DNA of 64,000 bases from Xanthomonas sp. Leaf148 (lineage in GTDB: Bacteria; Pseudomonadota; Gammaproteobacteria; Xanthomonadales; Xanthomonadaceae). Position 1 is the stretch's first letter, and every line of letters starts with the position of its first letter. This document shows, piece after piece, positions 38,571 through 53,253 of this stretch. The stretch spans positions 186,001 to 250,000 of the forward strand of contig NZ_LMOP01000001.1 in the NCBI RefSeq assembly GCF_001423585.1, read 5' to 3'. Both the position numbers and the translations under genes were made by a program. A model generated the notes under the pieces. The model searched no databases. It saw nothing but the letters and a program-made list of their open reading frames with translations, and was not told where the DNA came from.

Positions 38571-38651
38571 CGCAAAAGCGTGTGATCGAGGAACTGTTGG
38601 GTCAACTCGCCTGCATGCATTCAAAGCATTGAAACTGCGCTTCGCTAGCGC

Positions 38652-38685
38652 AACAAAAACGCGCCGTTATCGGCGCGTTTTTGTT
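38652..38685. terminator. Bidirectional intrinsic terminator
   Basis: AACAAAAACGCGCCG-TTAT-CGGCGCGTTTTTGTT: long perfect stem with A/T-runs on both sides, between the convergent coiled-coil gene and the PQQ dehydrogenase gene. Confidence 0.9.
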
Positions 38686-38698
38686 TCCACTTCCAGTA

Positions 38699-41170
38699 CT
38701 AATGCTGCGGTAATGCGTAGGCGATCAACGCATCGCCAGCCGGGGTTTCCATGAAGTGGTGGCCGCCGGCCATGATCACCAGATATTCGCGGCCGCCGTA
38801 GGAATACACCATCGGGTTGGCCTGCCCGCCGGCCGGCAGCTTGGCGTGCCAGAGCTCCTTACCGGTGGCCAGGTCGATGGCGCGGATCAGGTCGTCGGTG
38901 GCTGCCGCGATGAAGATCAAACCACCGGCCGTCACCACCGAACCACCGTTGTTGGGTGTGCCGATCTCGATCGGCAGGCCGGAGCGGATGCCGAACGGGC
39001 CATTGCCGCGCGCACTGCCGAACGGCCGGTCCCACAGCGTCTTGCCGCTGGCCAGATCGATGGCGCGGATGCCGCCATACGGCGGTTCCTTGCACAACAG
39101 CTTGGTAAACGGCAACCGCCAGCCGGCATTGACGTTGATCGCATACGGCGTGCCGGCCTGCGGGTCGCCCGCGCCTTCTGCGCCGCCTGCATCGCCGCGC
39201 ACTTGATCGCGCGGCGCCCAGCCCAGCTTGTTGGCCTTGGCACGCGGTACCAACAGGTTGTAGTTCGGCATGTCGTTGTAATTGGCCACGATCACGCCGT
39301 GCTGCGGATCCACCGCCACGCTGCCCCAATCCGAGCCGCCGTTGTAACCGGGATACTCGATCGAATGCCGATCGGCTTCCGGTGGCGTGTAGATGCCCTT
39401 GTAGCTGGCCTTGCGGAACTGGAGACGACACACCAATTGGTCGATCGGGGTCATGCCCCACATATCGCGCTCGGTCAAATCCGGCTTGCGCAACGTGTGA
39501 TACAGCGAAAACGGCTGGGTTTTTGCGCGCATCTGCGGCTCCACGCCACCGCCGGGCACCGCACGTTCTTCCACGCCAACCAGCGGCTTGCCGGTGCGCC
39601 GATCCAGCACATACAACTCGCCCTGCTTGCTCGGCAGCAACACCGCCGGCACTTTGACGCCGTCCTTGGGGAAGTCGATCAGGCTCGGCTGTGAACCCAG
39701 GTCGTAATCCCACGCGTCGATATGCGTGGTCTGGAAATTCCACACCGGCTTGCCGGTTGTGACATCCAGCGCCACCAGCGAGGTGGCGTAGCGATTCTCT
39801 GGAGGCGTGCGCGAGCTGCTCCAGTAATCGGCAGTGGAATTACCAATCGGCAGGTACACATACCCCAGTTGCTCGTCCGCAGCGGCAGTGGTCCACATAT
39901 TGGGCGTGCCAGGCGTCCAGTTTTGGCCCGGCGGCGGTGCGCCATCCCAGTCCGGATGCGTCATGTCCCAGGCCCAGCGCAATTTACCGGTCACCGCATC
40001 GAAGCCTTCGATCACACCGGACGGCTCGTACCGCTTCTGCCCATCCAGCACCTGATGCCCAGTGACGACCACCCCGCGCACGATCGCTGGCGGTGAATTG
40101 ATCGACACATAGCCGGGCGGCGTCTCGCCCATGCCGGCCGTGATATCGACCTGCCCATTGCTGCCGAAGTCCGGGCAAGGCTGACCGCTGCGTGCATCCA
40201 GCGCAATCAGGCGCCCATCCAGCGTGCCTTCGATCACCCGCGTACGGCACAGCGCTGAGCCATTGGAAGCCATTTCGGCAGCGCCGGCGTTGGCCACCGC
40301 CGGCACCTTGTAATACGACACGCCACGGCACGCGGCGGTATACGGAATCGCCTCGTCCTTGACCTTGGGGTCGTAGCGCCAACGCTGCTTGCCGCTGGAC
40401 GCATCCAGCGCAATCACCTGGTTGCGCGCAGTGCACAGGTACAGACTGTCGCCCACCTTCAACGGTGTGGTTTCCGCGCCCCAGCGCTTGCTCGGCAGAT
40501 CGCCGGTATGAAAAACCCAGGCCTGCTGCAGCTGTGCGACGTTGTCGCGGTTGATCTGTTGCAGCGGCGAATAGCGCTGACCCGCCTGGCTACGCCCGTA
40601 CGCCGCCCAATCGCCATCTGCGGGCGCGTTGGCCGGTTGCACATCGGTCGTTGCAGATGCTGCCGGTGCACTGCGATTGACCAGACCACCGGCCATCCCG
40701 GCGGCATGCGCCAGCGCGCCATCGGCCTCGGTCACGCCTTGCGGAATGAACGCCAGCACGAACGCGACCACAAACACTGCCGCCAATACACCCGCCACGC
40801 TGCGCGACAGCGCGCGCGATACCGGGCGTTGCAGTTTTGGCAACAGCAGCGCAAGCACGAACGCCAGGCCCACGATCAGGCCCAGACGCGGCACCCAACG
40901 CCAGTAATCGCTGCCCGACTCCCACCACGTCCACAGCACCGAGCCGGCCACCACGGCTGCAAACCACCACGCGCCCGCGTTGCGGCCACGGAACAGCAAC
41001 ACGCCAGCGATCAGCATCGCCGCACCGGCTGGTGCGTAATACCAGGAGCCATCCAGCGCGGCCAACCACACGCCACCGGCCAGCAACACCGCACCCAGCA
41101 CGGCAATCACGCCTCCCAAGATCGCAAGCGCCCAATGGCCGCGACCGGAAGGACGATCCACATTCGTCAT
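38699..41170 (-). CDS. gcd: Membrane-bound PQQ-dependent glucose/quinate dehydrogenase
   Basis: 823 residues. Residues about 12-145 contain five membrane helices with the ubiquinone-contact region; about 175-823 is the periplasmic eight-bladed PQQ propeller (WAAYGRSQAGQRYSPLQQIN; GDSLYLCTARNQVIALDASS; GGTIRA-like GGIRAIDLASGKTLWDRPFG; GGLIFIAAATDD). It oxidises aldoses or quinate/shikimate in the periplasm and reduces ubiquinone directly. Sequence cannot fix glucose against quinate as substrate; the symbol is the family default. A 223-bp gap separates it from gyrA upstream. Confidence 0.88.
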   Translation of the reverse strand: MTNVDRPSGRGHWALAILGGVIAVLGAVLLAGGVWLAALDGSWYYAPAGAAMLIAGVLLFRGRNAGAWWFAAVVAGSVLWTWWESGSDYWRWVPRLGLIVGLAFVLALLLPKLQRPVSRALSRSVAGVLAAVFVVAFVLAFIPQGVTEADGALAHAAGMAGGLVNRSAPAASATTDVQPANAPADGDWAAYGRSQAGQRYSPLQQINRDNVAQLQQAWVFHTGDLPSKRWGAETTPLKVGDSLYLCTARNQVIALDASSGKQRWRYDPKVKDEAIPYTAACRGVSYYKVPAVANAGAAEMASNGSALCRTRVIEGTLDGRLIALDARSGQPCPDFGSNGQVDITAGMGETPPGYVSINSPPAIVRGVVVTGHQVLDGQKRYEPSGVIEGFDAVTGKLRWAWDMTHPDWDGAPPPGQNWTPGTPNMWTTAAADEQLGYVYLPIGNSTADYWSSSRTPPENRYATSLVALDVTTGKPVWNFQTTHIDAWDYDLGSQPSLIDFPKDGVKVPAVLLPSKQGELYVLDRRTGKPLVGVEERAVPGGGVEPQMRAKTQPFSLYHTLRKPDLTERDMWGMTPIDQLVCRLQFRKASYKGIYTPPEADRHSIEYPGYNGGSDWGSVAVDPQHGVIVANYNDMPNYNLLVPRAKANKLGWAPRDQVRGDAGGAEGAGDPQAGTPYAINVNAGWRLPFTKLLCKEPPYGGIRAIDLASGKTLWDRPFGSARGNGPFGIRSGLPIEIGTPNNGGSVVTAGGLIFIAAATDDLIRAIDLATGKELWHAKLPAGGQANPMVYSYGGREYLVIMAGGHHFMETPAGDALIAYALPQH

Positions 41171-41337
41171 CAGTTATTCCTCTTCGACACAGCGGCGACG
41201 CAACGCCGCCGCACCGCCAATCACCTTCGACCTGCGCCGGTGAAAGCGCCGCGTTTTTCGCAGTGGGGGCGCTTAAACACTGCGTTGCACATGTCATCGC
41301 CTGCAATAAACCAAGCGCGCAAGAAAACACATGCAAT

Positions 41338-41366
41338 AAAAAACGCCGGCATTGCCGGCGTTTTCG
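41338..41366 (-). terminator. Terminator downstream of gyrA
   Basis: On the minus strand: GAAAACGCCGGC-AAT-GCCGGCGTTTTTT, perfect stem and T-run, 28 bases beyond the gyrA stop. Confidence 0.85.
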
Positions 41367-41393
41367 TTCAACTGCAGCGATGACGTTAGCCGA

Positions 41394-44102
<2,709 letters not shown>

Positions 44103-44312
44103 TCGGGTTCCGTAAGTGAGGTGGCGGGCGAGCCGGAAAGCCGCGTCGGGGGCGCCTCAGTCACAGGCTGCCGACCCCACGCTCCCGCCGATCGATTCAA
44201 GCCCCAGATTGTACCACGAAGGGGCTTCCCGATACCGTCGCTTTACGGCCAGAAACAAGCACTTGCAAGGATTTTGGCGGGACGTTGGCGGCAATCTTGC
44301 CGCCGGTCCGGC

Positions 44313-45377
44313 TCAGGCGCCGAAGGCGGCCTGCATTCGCGCCGAATCGGGCTGCTCGATCACCCCACGTTCGGTGACGATGGCATCGATCAGCGCGCCG
44401 GGGGTGACGTCGAACACCGGGTTCCAGGCATGGATACCCTCGGCCACCGTCCGCACCCCGCCCACGCCGAACAACTCGCCCGGATCGCGCTGTTCGATCT
44501 CGATCTGATCGCCATCGCTGGTGGCCATGTCCACCGTCGACGACGGCGCCACCACCATGAACTTGACCCCGTGGTGACGCGCGGCAATGGCCAGCTGGTA
44601 CGTGCCGATCTTGTTGGCGGTGTCGCCGTTGGCGCAGATGCGGTCCGCGCCGACGATCACCCACTGCACCAGGCCGGATTTCATCAGATGCGCCGCGGCC
44701 GAGTCGGCGATCAGGGTGGCATCGATGCCGTCCTGCTGCAGCTCCCACACGGTCAGGCGCGCGCCCTGCAGCCAAGGCCGGGTTTCGCCGGCGAACACCT
44801 TGGCGATACGTTGCTGCGCCATGCCGGCACGGATCACGCCCAGCGCGGTGCCGAAGCCGGCGGTGGCCAGCGAGCCGGTATTGCAGTGGGTGAGCACGCC
44901 GCTGCCCGGCGCGATCAGCCCGGCACCCAGCGCGCCCATGTGACGATTGGCGGCCAGATCCTCATCGGCGATGGCCTGCGCCTCGCGCGCAATCACCTCG
45001 CGCCAGTCTGCACCGGCCGCGCCCAGCACCCGGCGCATGCGCATCAACGCCCAGGCCAGGTTGACCGCGGTCGGGCGCGCGGCATTGAGCCGCAACAGCG
45101 CCGGTTCGAGTTTCTGCAAGGCCGCACTGCCATCGTCGGCAGCGATATCGCGCGCAGCCAACACCACGCCCCAGCCGGCCGCGATACCGATCGCCGGCGC
45201 ACCACGCACGGCCAGCGAATGGATGGCCTCGGCCACCGCATCGCTGCTCTCGCAGCGCACATGCTCCACCACGAAAGGCAGCTTGCGTTGGTCGAGCAAT
45301 TCCAGGGCATCGCCGGTCCACAGCAGTGGGCGGATGTGGTCGTAGCGGGCGTAATCGATATGGGCGCTGTCGTTCAT
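44313..45377 (-). CDS. mtnA: Methylthioribose-1-phosphate isomerase
   Basis: 354 residues. Isomerises 5-methylthioribose-1-phosphate to the ribulose form in the methionine salvage pathway. Motifs: [34 protein letters not shown] with the catalytic Cys, and [20 protein letters not shown] with the catalytic Asp. Start [20 protein letters not shown] at 45377. The gene reads toward gyrA with 210 bp between, so co-transcription is possible. No other mtn genes are nearby. Confidence 0.95.
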   Translation of the reverse strand: MNDSAHIDYARYDHIRPLLWTGDALELLDQRKLPFVVEHVRCESSDAVAEAIHSLAVRGAPAIGIAAGWGVVLAARDIAADDGSAALQKLEPALLRLNAARPTAVNLAWALMRMRRVLGAAGADWREVIAREAQAIADEDLAANRHMGALGAGLIAPGSGVLTHCNTGSLATAGFGTALGVIRAGMAQQRIAKVFAGETRPWLQGARLTVWELQQDGIDATLIADSAAAHLMKSGLVQWVIVGADRICANGDTANKIGTYQLAIAARHHGVKFMVVAPSSTVDMATSDGDQIEIEQRDPGELFGVGGVRTVAEGIHAWNPVFDVTPGALIDAIVTERGVIEQPDSARMQAAFGA

Positions 45378-45481
45378 CGCCCTATTGTAAGGCGCGCGCG
45401 TAGCCCAGTCAGCGACCGGCGATGCTCAGCCCGTCGTGCTAGCGCAGCAGTGCATCAAGCGCAAAAGCCTGATTGGTCGAG

Positions 45482-45590
45482 GGTGCGGTGCCCTCGCCGC
45501 TCGCGGGACACGCCGCAAGTACGTCCCTGTAGGCTCGGTAGCGGCATCCATGCCGCCACACGGTCCCGCAATCGGCGAGGACACCGCACC
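45482..45590. repeat. Inverted-repeat cassette, copy 1
   Basis: Outer arms GGTGCGGTGCCCTCGCCG (45482-45499) and CGGCGAGGACACCGCACC (45573-45590) pair with one mismatch. The core includes GCAAGTACGTCC and GCGGCATCCATGCCGC, shared with copy 2 read on the other strand. Confidence 0.8.
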
Positions 45591-45750
45591 AGACGGTTTG
45601 CTGACTGCTCTGGAAGTTTGACGGTTGCTTTGTTAAAGCCTGCCCGTCGATCGCAATGCGCTGCGCTGCGAAGATGATCCGACCCGGCGTTATCCAGACA
45701 ACACACCAAGCCTTGCTTGCAAGCGTGCACACCGACCATCGCGACTGGTC

Positions 45751-45850
45751 CTTGCCCGCCCACCTTCGCGGGACCTTACGCGGCATGGATGCCGCGTAAG
45801 AGCTTACAAGGACGTACTTGCAGCGTGTCCCGCGAGGGTGGGCGGGCAAG
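45751..45850. repeat. Inverted-repeat cassette, copy 2 (opposite orientation)
   Basis: 24-bp outer arms, 45751-45774 and 45827-45850, pair with one mismatch; the arms begin CTTGCCCGCCCACC. The core contains GCGGCATGGATGCCGC and GGACGTACTTGC, the reverse complement of copy 1's core. The cassette resembles dispersed Xanthomonas intergenic repeats. Confidence 0.8.
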
Positions 45851-45975
45851 AACCCTGCAGCCAAACCGCAGATTCAGCCGCGCTGTGCAGCGAAAGCACG
45901 TGCGCAGCAGCTGGCGATGTACGTGGCCAAGATTCTTCGCCCAGCAATAGACCACGCGGCAGGTTCGTCAGCCGC

Positions 45976-46659
45976 TCAGTCGACGATGAACTCGGCGCGG
46001 CAACCATCGTTGACCCACACCCCGTCGCGGCTCCAGCCCCAGGTCTGGCCTTCCACGCACGCCGTCCTGGACAGTTGCCGGCCCAGGCGCACCTTGCGCT
46101 CCACCGACACCCCGCATGTGCGGCGCGCGCTCTTTTTCGATTCGCACGTGACCATGCGCGGCACCGCCACGAAACCGGACCCATCTTCGGCGCCGACTTC
46201 GAACTCGCCATCGCAACCACGCGATACCCAGATTTCGTTACGGCGCGTTCCCCAGGTACGGTTTTCCTTGCACGGCCACATCGAGCGTTGCCGCAACAGG
46301 CGTACAGGCGCGCCGCGCAAGACCACCGGGCACACCACCTTGCCGCCGTTGGAATCGCAACGAACTACACGCCGCATCAGCGGTGTGGCCGGCACGGTGG
46401 CGGCGAATTCGGCACGACAGCCTTGCTCGACCCAGACACCGTCGCGGTCGACATCCCATTCGCTACCACGGATACAACTGGTTTCGGAGAGCTGGCGTAC
46501 CAGTTGCACGCCGCTGGCGACATCCATCGCGCAATGCACGCGCGCCATGTCCTTGGATTCGCAACGCACCACGCCGGAGCCACGCTCAGCGGCGCGCGCA
46601 TCGGCGAGCATCAGCAGCGGCAGGCACCACAAACCGCATAAGCTGATCAGCCACTTCAT
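45976..46659 (-). CDS. Secreted protein with three DUF3011 repeats
   Basis: 227 residues. A Sec signal peptide (KWLISLCGLWCLPLLMLADA, cut probably after ARA) and three DUF3011 modules, each with a V(V/T)CxS(x) start, a Cys, then a TxCxxGxxW segment, and a VWVxxGCxAEF-type end. Copies begin near residues 29, 94 and 165. Cys pairing suggests disulphides in the periplasm or outside. The function of DUF3011 is unknown. ATG at 46659 is chosen for its signal peptide and AGGA upstream; the frame is open for another 139 codons. The middle copy diverges most. Confidence 0.85.
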   Translation of the reverse strand: MKWLISLCGLWCLPLLMLADARAAERGSGVVRCESKDMARVHCAMDVASGVQLVRQLSETSCIRGSEWDVDRDGVWVEQGCRAEFAATVPATPLMRRVVRCDSNGGKVVCPVVLRGAPVRLLRQRSMWPCKENRTWGTRRNEIWVSRGCDGEFEVGAEDGSGFVAVPRMVTCESKKSARRTCGVSVERKVRLGRQLSRTACVEGQTWGWSRDGVWVNDGCRAEFIVD

Positions 46660-47099
46660 GCCAGCAATCCTCACCCCGAAACGATAAACGTCGCGCCCCC
46701 GTGGACGTGAAGATGAGAGCATCATCGATGTGAAGATAGCAATACGGCGGCGATGACAGCGGCATGGCAGCGCAACCCACGCTTGCTTGCTGCACAACCA
46801 AATGCGTGCGGCATCGCCTACAGGCAGTGGGCTGCGCGGGTCCGGATCTGCGCTGTGATCAACTTGAGATCTCCACGGCCAATCGCGATGCGGGGACCGC
46901 ACTCGGGTATCGCATCGAGCGCAGCGGAGAAAACCGAGCGCGCAGTCGTCATGTGAGTGCGGATGGCGCGCTGAGAACCGACGTGCATGCGGACTCCATG
47001 GCGTGCCGCACACCTGCGACGCAGGCGCGGCGATGAGCGCATCAGGGTTGTTGGCCGCTGCCAGTGCCTGGCGCATCGCCCGATCTCACTGGTCGCAAC
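46660..47099. other. Spacer between epmA and the DUF3011 gene
   Basis: About 440 bases; I see no gene, hairpin or repeat worth calling. Confidence 0.5.
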
Positions 47100-50906
<3,807 letters not shown>

Positions 50907-52031
50907 GTGTCGTTGCCCGTTTCGCGCCGTTCGTTTCTCAGCCTTGCCACCACTGGCGTGGCAGTTTCCGCATTGGGGCTGGCACCCGCGGCTGAGGCGG
51001 CCCGCAAGCGCGCAGCCGCGGCCGCAGCGCCGGGCGTCGCACCGGCAGCAGGCACGGTGCTGCTCAACCTCAACGAACATCCGCTTGGGCCTGCTCCGGC
51101 AGCGCTGGATGCCGCAACGCGGTCGCTGGCGCGTTCGGGCCGTTATCTGCAGGAGATGGAGCAGGACCTGCGCAATCTGATGACCGGCGAGTTGCAGCTG
51201 CCCAACGACCATCTGGCATTGTTTCCCGGCTCCAGGGACGCACTGAATCGCGCCAGCAACCTGTTCACTTCGGCGCGTGCCGGCCTGGTGGTGGCAGACC
51301 CGAGCTTCGACCCGGTCATCGACAGCGCCACTGCCCGCGGCGTGCAGGTGCGCAAGGTGCCGCTGCGTGCCGATGGCGCGCATGACGTCAAGGCGATGGC
51401 CAAGGCCGACCCAACCGCCGGCCTGATCTATCTGTGCAATCCCGGCAATGCCACCGGCAGCATCACCCCGCGCAGCGACATCGAATGGCTGCTGGCCAAC
51501 AAGCCGGCCAGTGCGGTGCTGGTGGTCGACGAGGCCTACATCCACTACAGCAACGAGCCGTCGATGGTCGACCTGGTGCGTCAGCGCCAGGACCTGATCG
51601 TGCTGCGCAGTTTCTCCAAACTCTACGGCATGGCCGGCCTGCGCCTGGGCGCGGCGCTTGCCCCGCCGGGGCTGCAGACCAAGCTCGCCAGCTTCGGCAG
51701 CAACCCGTTGCCGGTCCCGGCCATGGCGGCCGGCATTGCCAGCCTGCGCGACCCGCAACTGGTGCAGACCCGGCGCGCGGACAACGCACGCGTGCGCGAT
51801 GAGACCGTCGCCTGGCTCAAAAGCAAGGGTTACACCTGCCTGCCCACGCAAGCGAACTGCTTCATGCTGGACGTCAAGCGCGAGGCCGGCGTGTTTGCCG
51901 ATTCAATGCAAAAGCAGGGCGTGATCGTCGGCCGCAGCTGGCCGATCTGGCCCAAGCGCGTGCGCGTGACCGTTGGCACCGAGGCAGAGATGATGCGGTT
52001 CCGCGAGGCGTTTACCAAAGCCAAGCGCTGA
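50907..52031 (+). CDS. Tat-exported HisC-like PLP aminotransferase
   Basis: 374 residues. The N-terminus is a twin-arginine signal (VSRRSFLSLATTGVAVSALG, Ala-rich after) followed by a class I/II aminotransferase like histidinol-phosphate aminotransferase: LNLNEHPLGP, NPGNATGS (178-185), VVDEAYIHY (D208, Y211) and PLP lysine K238 in RSFSKLYGMAGLRLGA. A Tat signal fits export after PLP loading in the cytosol. Start GTG at 50907 with GGAG seven bases before. The substrate is unknown; histidine synthesis itself is cytosolic, so a periplasmic role is likely different. Confidence 0.85.
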   Translation: MSLPVSRRSFLSLATTGVAVSALGLAPAAEAARKRAAAAAAPGVAPAAGTVLLNLNEHPLGPAPAALDAATRSLARSGRYLQEMEQDLRNLMTGELQLPNDHLALFPGSRDALNRASNLFTSARAGLVVADPSFDPVIDSATARGVQVRKVPLRADGAHDVKAMAKADPTAGLIYLCNPGNATGSITPRSDIEWLLANKPASAVLVVDEAYIHYSNEPSMVDLVRQRQDLIVLRSFSKLYGMAGLRLGAALAPPGLQTKLASFGSNPLPVPAMAAGIASLRDPQLVQTRRADNARVRDETVAWLKSKGYTCLPTQANCFMLDVKREAGVFADSMQKQGVIVGRSWPIWPKRVRVTVGTEAEMMRFREAFTKAKR

Positions 52032-52070
52032 GGGCCGACGCCTGCCACGCGCCCTGCCCGACCAGCGGAT

Positions 52071-52454
52071 CTAGGGGTCCAGTTCCGCTGTGGCGGGTGT
52101 GCGCAAGGTGCGCCGGATCCATAGATAGCTGATGACAAAGGTCAGCAGCATCGAGCCTGCATTCCACAGCAACAGCTCGCGCAGCATCGACGGGCCTTGC
52201 AGGATGTGCGCGTAGTAACGGCGATCGAACAACGCGATCGCATGCGGCAGGAACACGCTGATGAAGGGCGTCGGCACCGGCGCCACCAACAGGGTGATGG
52301 CAGCGGCGAAACTGCCCACCACCCACGGCGAGTTGCGCGGGCGTTTGCGCAGGCGCGCGGTGATCAACGAAAAGATCCACAACAGCGGCATTGCCAGAAT
52401 CGCCCACAGCACCAGCAGCAAGGCCACCGCCAACACGCCCTGCAGACTCAACAT
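52071..52454 (-). CDS. Small integral membrane protein, unknown
   Basis: 127 residues with four hydrophobic segments: GVLAVALLLVLWAILAMPLL, VVGSFAAAITLLVAPVPTPF, a weaker VFLPHAIALF, and LLLWNAGSMLLTFVISYLWI. No family recognised. It is 8 bp downstream of the zipA stop on the same strand, so probably co-transcribed with zipA. It ends convergent with the aminotransferase, 39 bp apart. Confidence 0.7.
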   Translation of the reverse strand: MLSLQGVLAVALLLVLWAILAMPLLWIFSLITARLRKRPRNSPWVVGSFAAAITLLVAPVPTPFISVFLPHAIALFDRRYYAHILQGPSMLRELLLWNAGSMLLTFVISYLWIRRTLRTPATAELDP

Positions 52455-52462
52455 CGCTCAAC

Positions 52463-53197
52463 TCACCAGCGCGGGGACTTGGTCAGCGGCGGTGCCTGGT
52501 GCTGACGATCGTAGGCGCGTAGTTCGTCACGGATATGCGCCACGCGCTGGCGACCCAGCGCATTGCGGCTGTCGTCCAGCACCACGCCGTCCAGCAACTC
52601 GGCCATGCGTTGCACGGTCGGCAGCATTTTTTCCCAGGCATCCAGCGCGGTCATCGGCGCCGGCAAGGTCAGGAAGAACGCGATCGCCGGGGTCTGCATC
52701 TCGCGGATGTTGGCCATGTCGAAACTGCCCGGCTTGAGGATGCTGGCCATGCTGAAGATCGGCCCGCGCTCCGGATGCCCTTCCACCAGGCGGTGGAACA
52801 CATTCATATGGCCGAACACCAGGCCGGTCTTTTCTGCGGCAACCACCACATCTTCGCCACGCAGGATCTGGCCGGCCTTGGCCGCCACGAACAACGACAC
52901 GATCTTGTCGAAATCCTGGTTGGGGCGCTTGCCGACGTCGTTACCGCCGGCCCCATCCTGGTCGTCCAGGTTGAGTTCGCTCTGTTCGGCACTGCCTTCG
53001 CTGCGCTCGAACGTTTCGCCATCGGCACCCGCATCGCCGGAAATCACCGGCTCGCGCCGTTCGCGGGGTTGACCGTCGTCCTTGTCGACGCGACGCCCCT
53101 GTGGCGATTTCTTCGGGCGGCCGAACAGAAAAATTGCAGCGACCAGCAGCAATCCCGCGATCAGGATCCCGATCCGGATCATGGCCATGTCGGACAT
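52463..53197 (-). CDS. zipA: Cell division protein ZipA
   Basis: 244 residues: an N-terminal membrane helix (IRIGILIAGLLLVAAIFLFG), a charged flexible linker (SPQGRRVDKDDGQPRERREP, then Glu/Asp-rich), and the C-terminal FtsZ-binding domain (KIVSLFVAAKAGQILRGEDV; SMASILKPGSFDMANIREMQ; FFLTLPAP). Tethers the FtsZ ring to the membrane early in division. The linker lacks the long P/Q-rich stretch of the enteric protein. Follows smc by 56 bp, the common smc-zipA-ligA neighbourhood of this group. Confidence 0.92.
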   Translation of the reverse strand: MSDMAMIRIGILIAGLLLVAAIFLFGRPKKSPQGRRVDKDDGQPRERREPVISGDAGADGETFERSEGSAEQSELNLDDQDGAGGNDVGKRPNQDFDKIVSLFVAAKAGQILRGEDVVVAAEKTGLVFGHMNVFHRLVEGHPERGPIFSMASILKPGSFDMANIREMQTPAIAFFLTLPAPMTALDAWEKMLPTVQRMAELLDGVVLDDSRNALGRQRVAHIRDELRAYDRQHQAPPLTKSPRW

Positions 53198-53253
53198 TCA
53201 GCGTGCCTCCGCATAAGAGTGACAGGTGTCATCATTCCAGCAAGCATGGCACG

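Larger units (their letters stand above)
45378..45975. other. Repeat-rich spacer upstream of mtnA
   Basis: About 600 bases dominated by two related inverted-repeat cassettes in opposite orientation (45482-45590 and 45751-45850). Frames crossing them give Cys/Tyr/Met-rich peptides that come from the repeats; no gene supported. Confidence 0.65.

Noticed and set aside
45439..45864. Minus-strand frame across the repeat cassettes
   Set aside because: The peptide comes from dispersed noncoding repeats and would recur wherever the repeat inserts.
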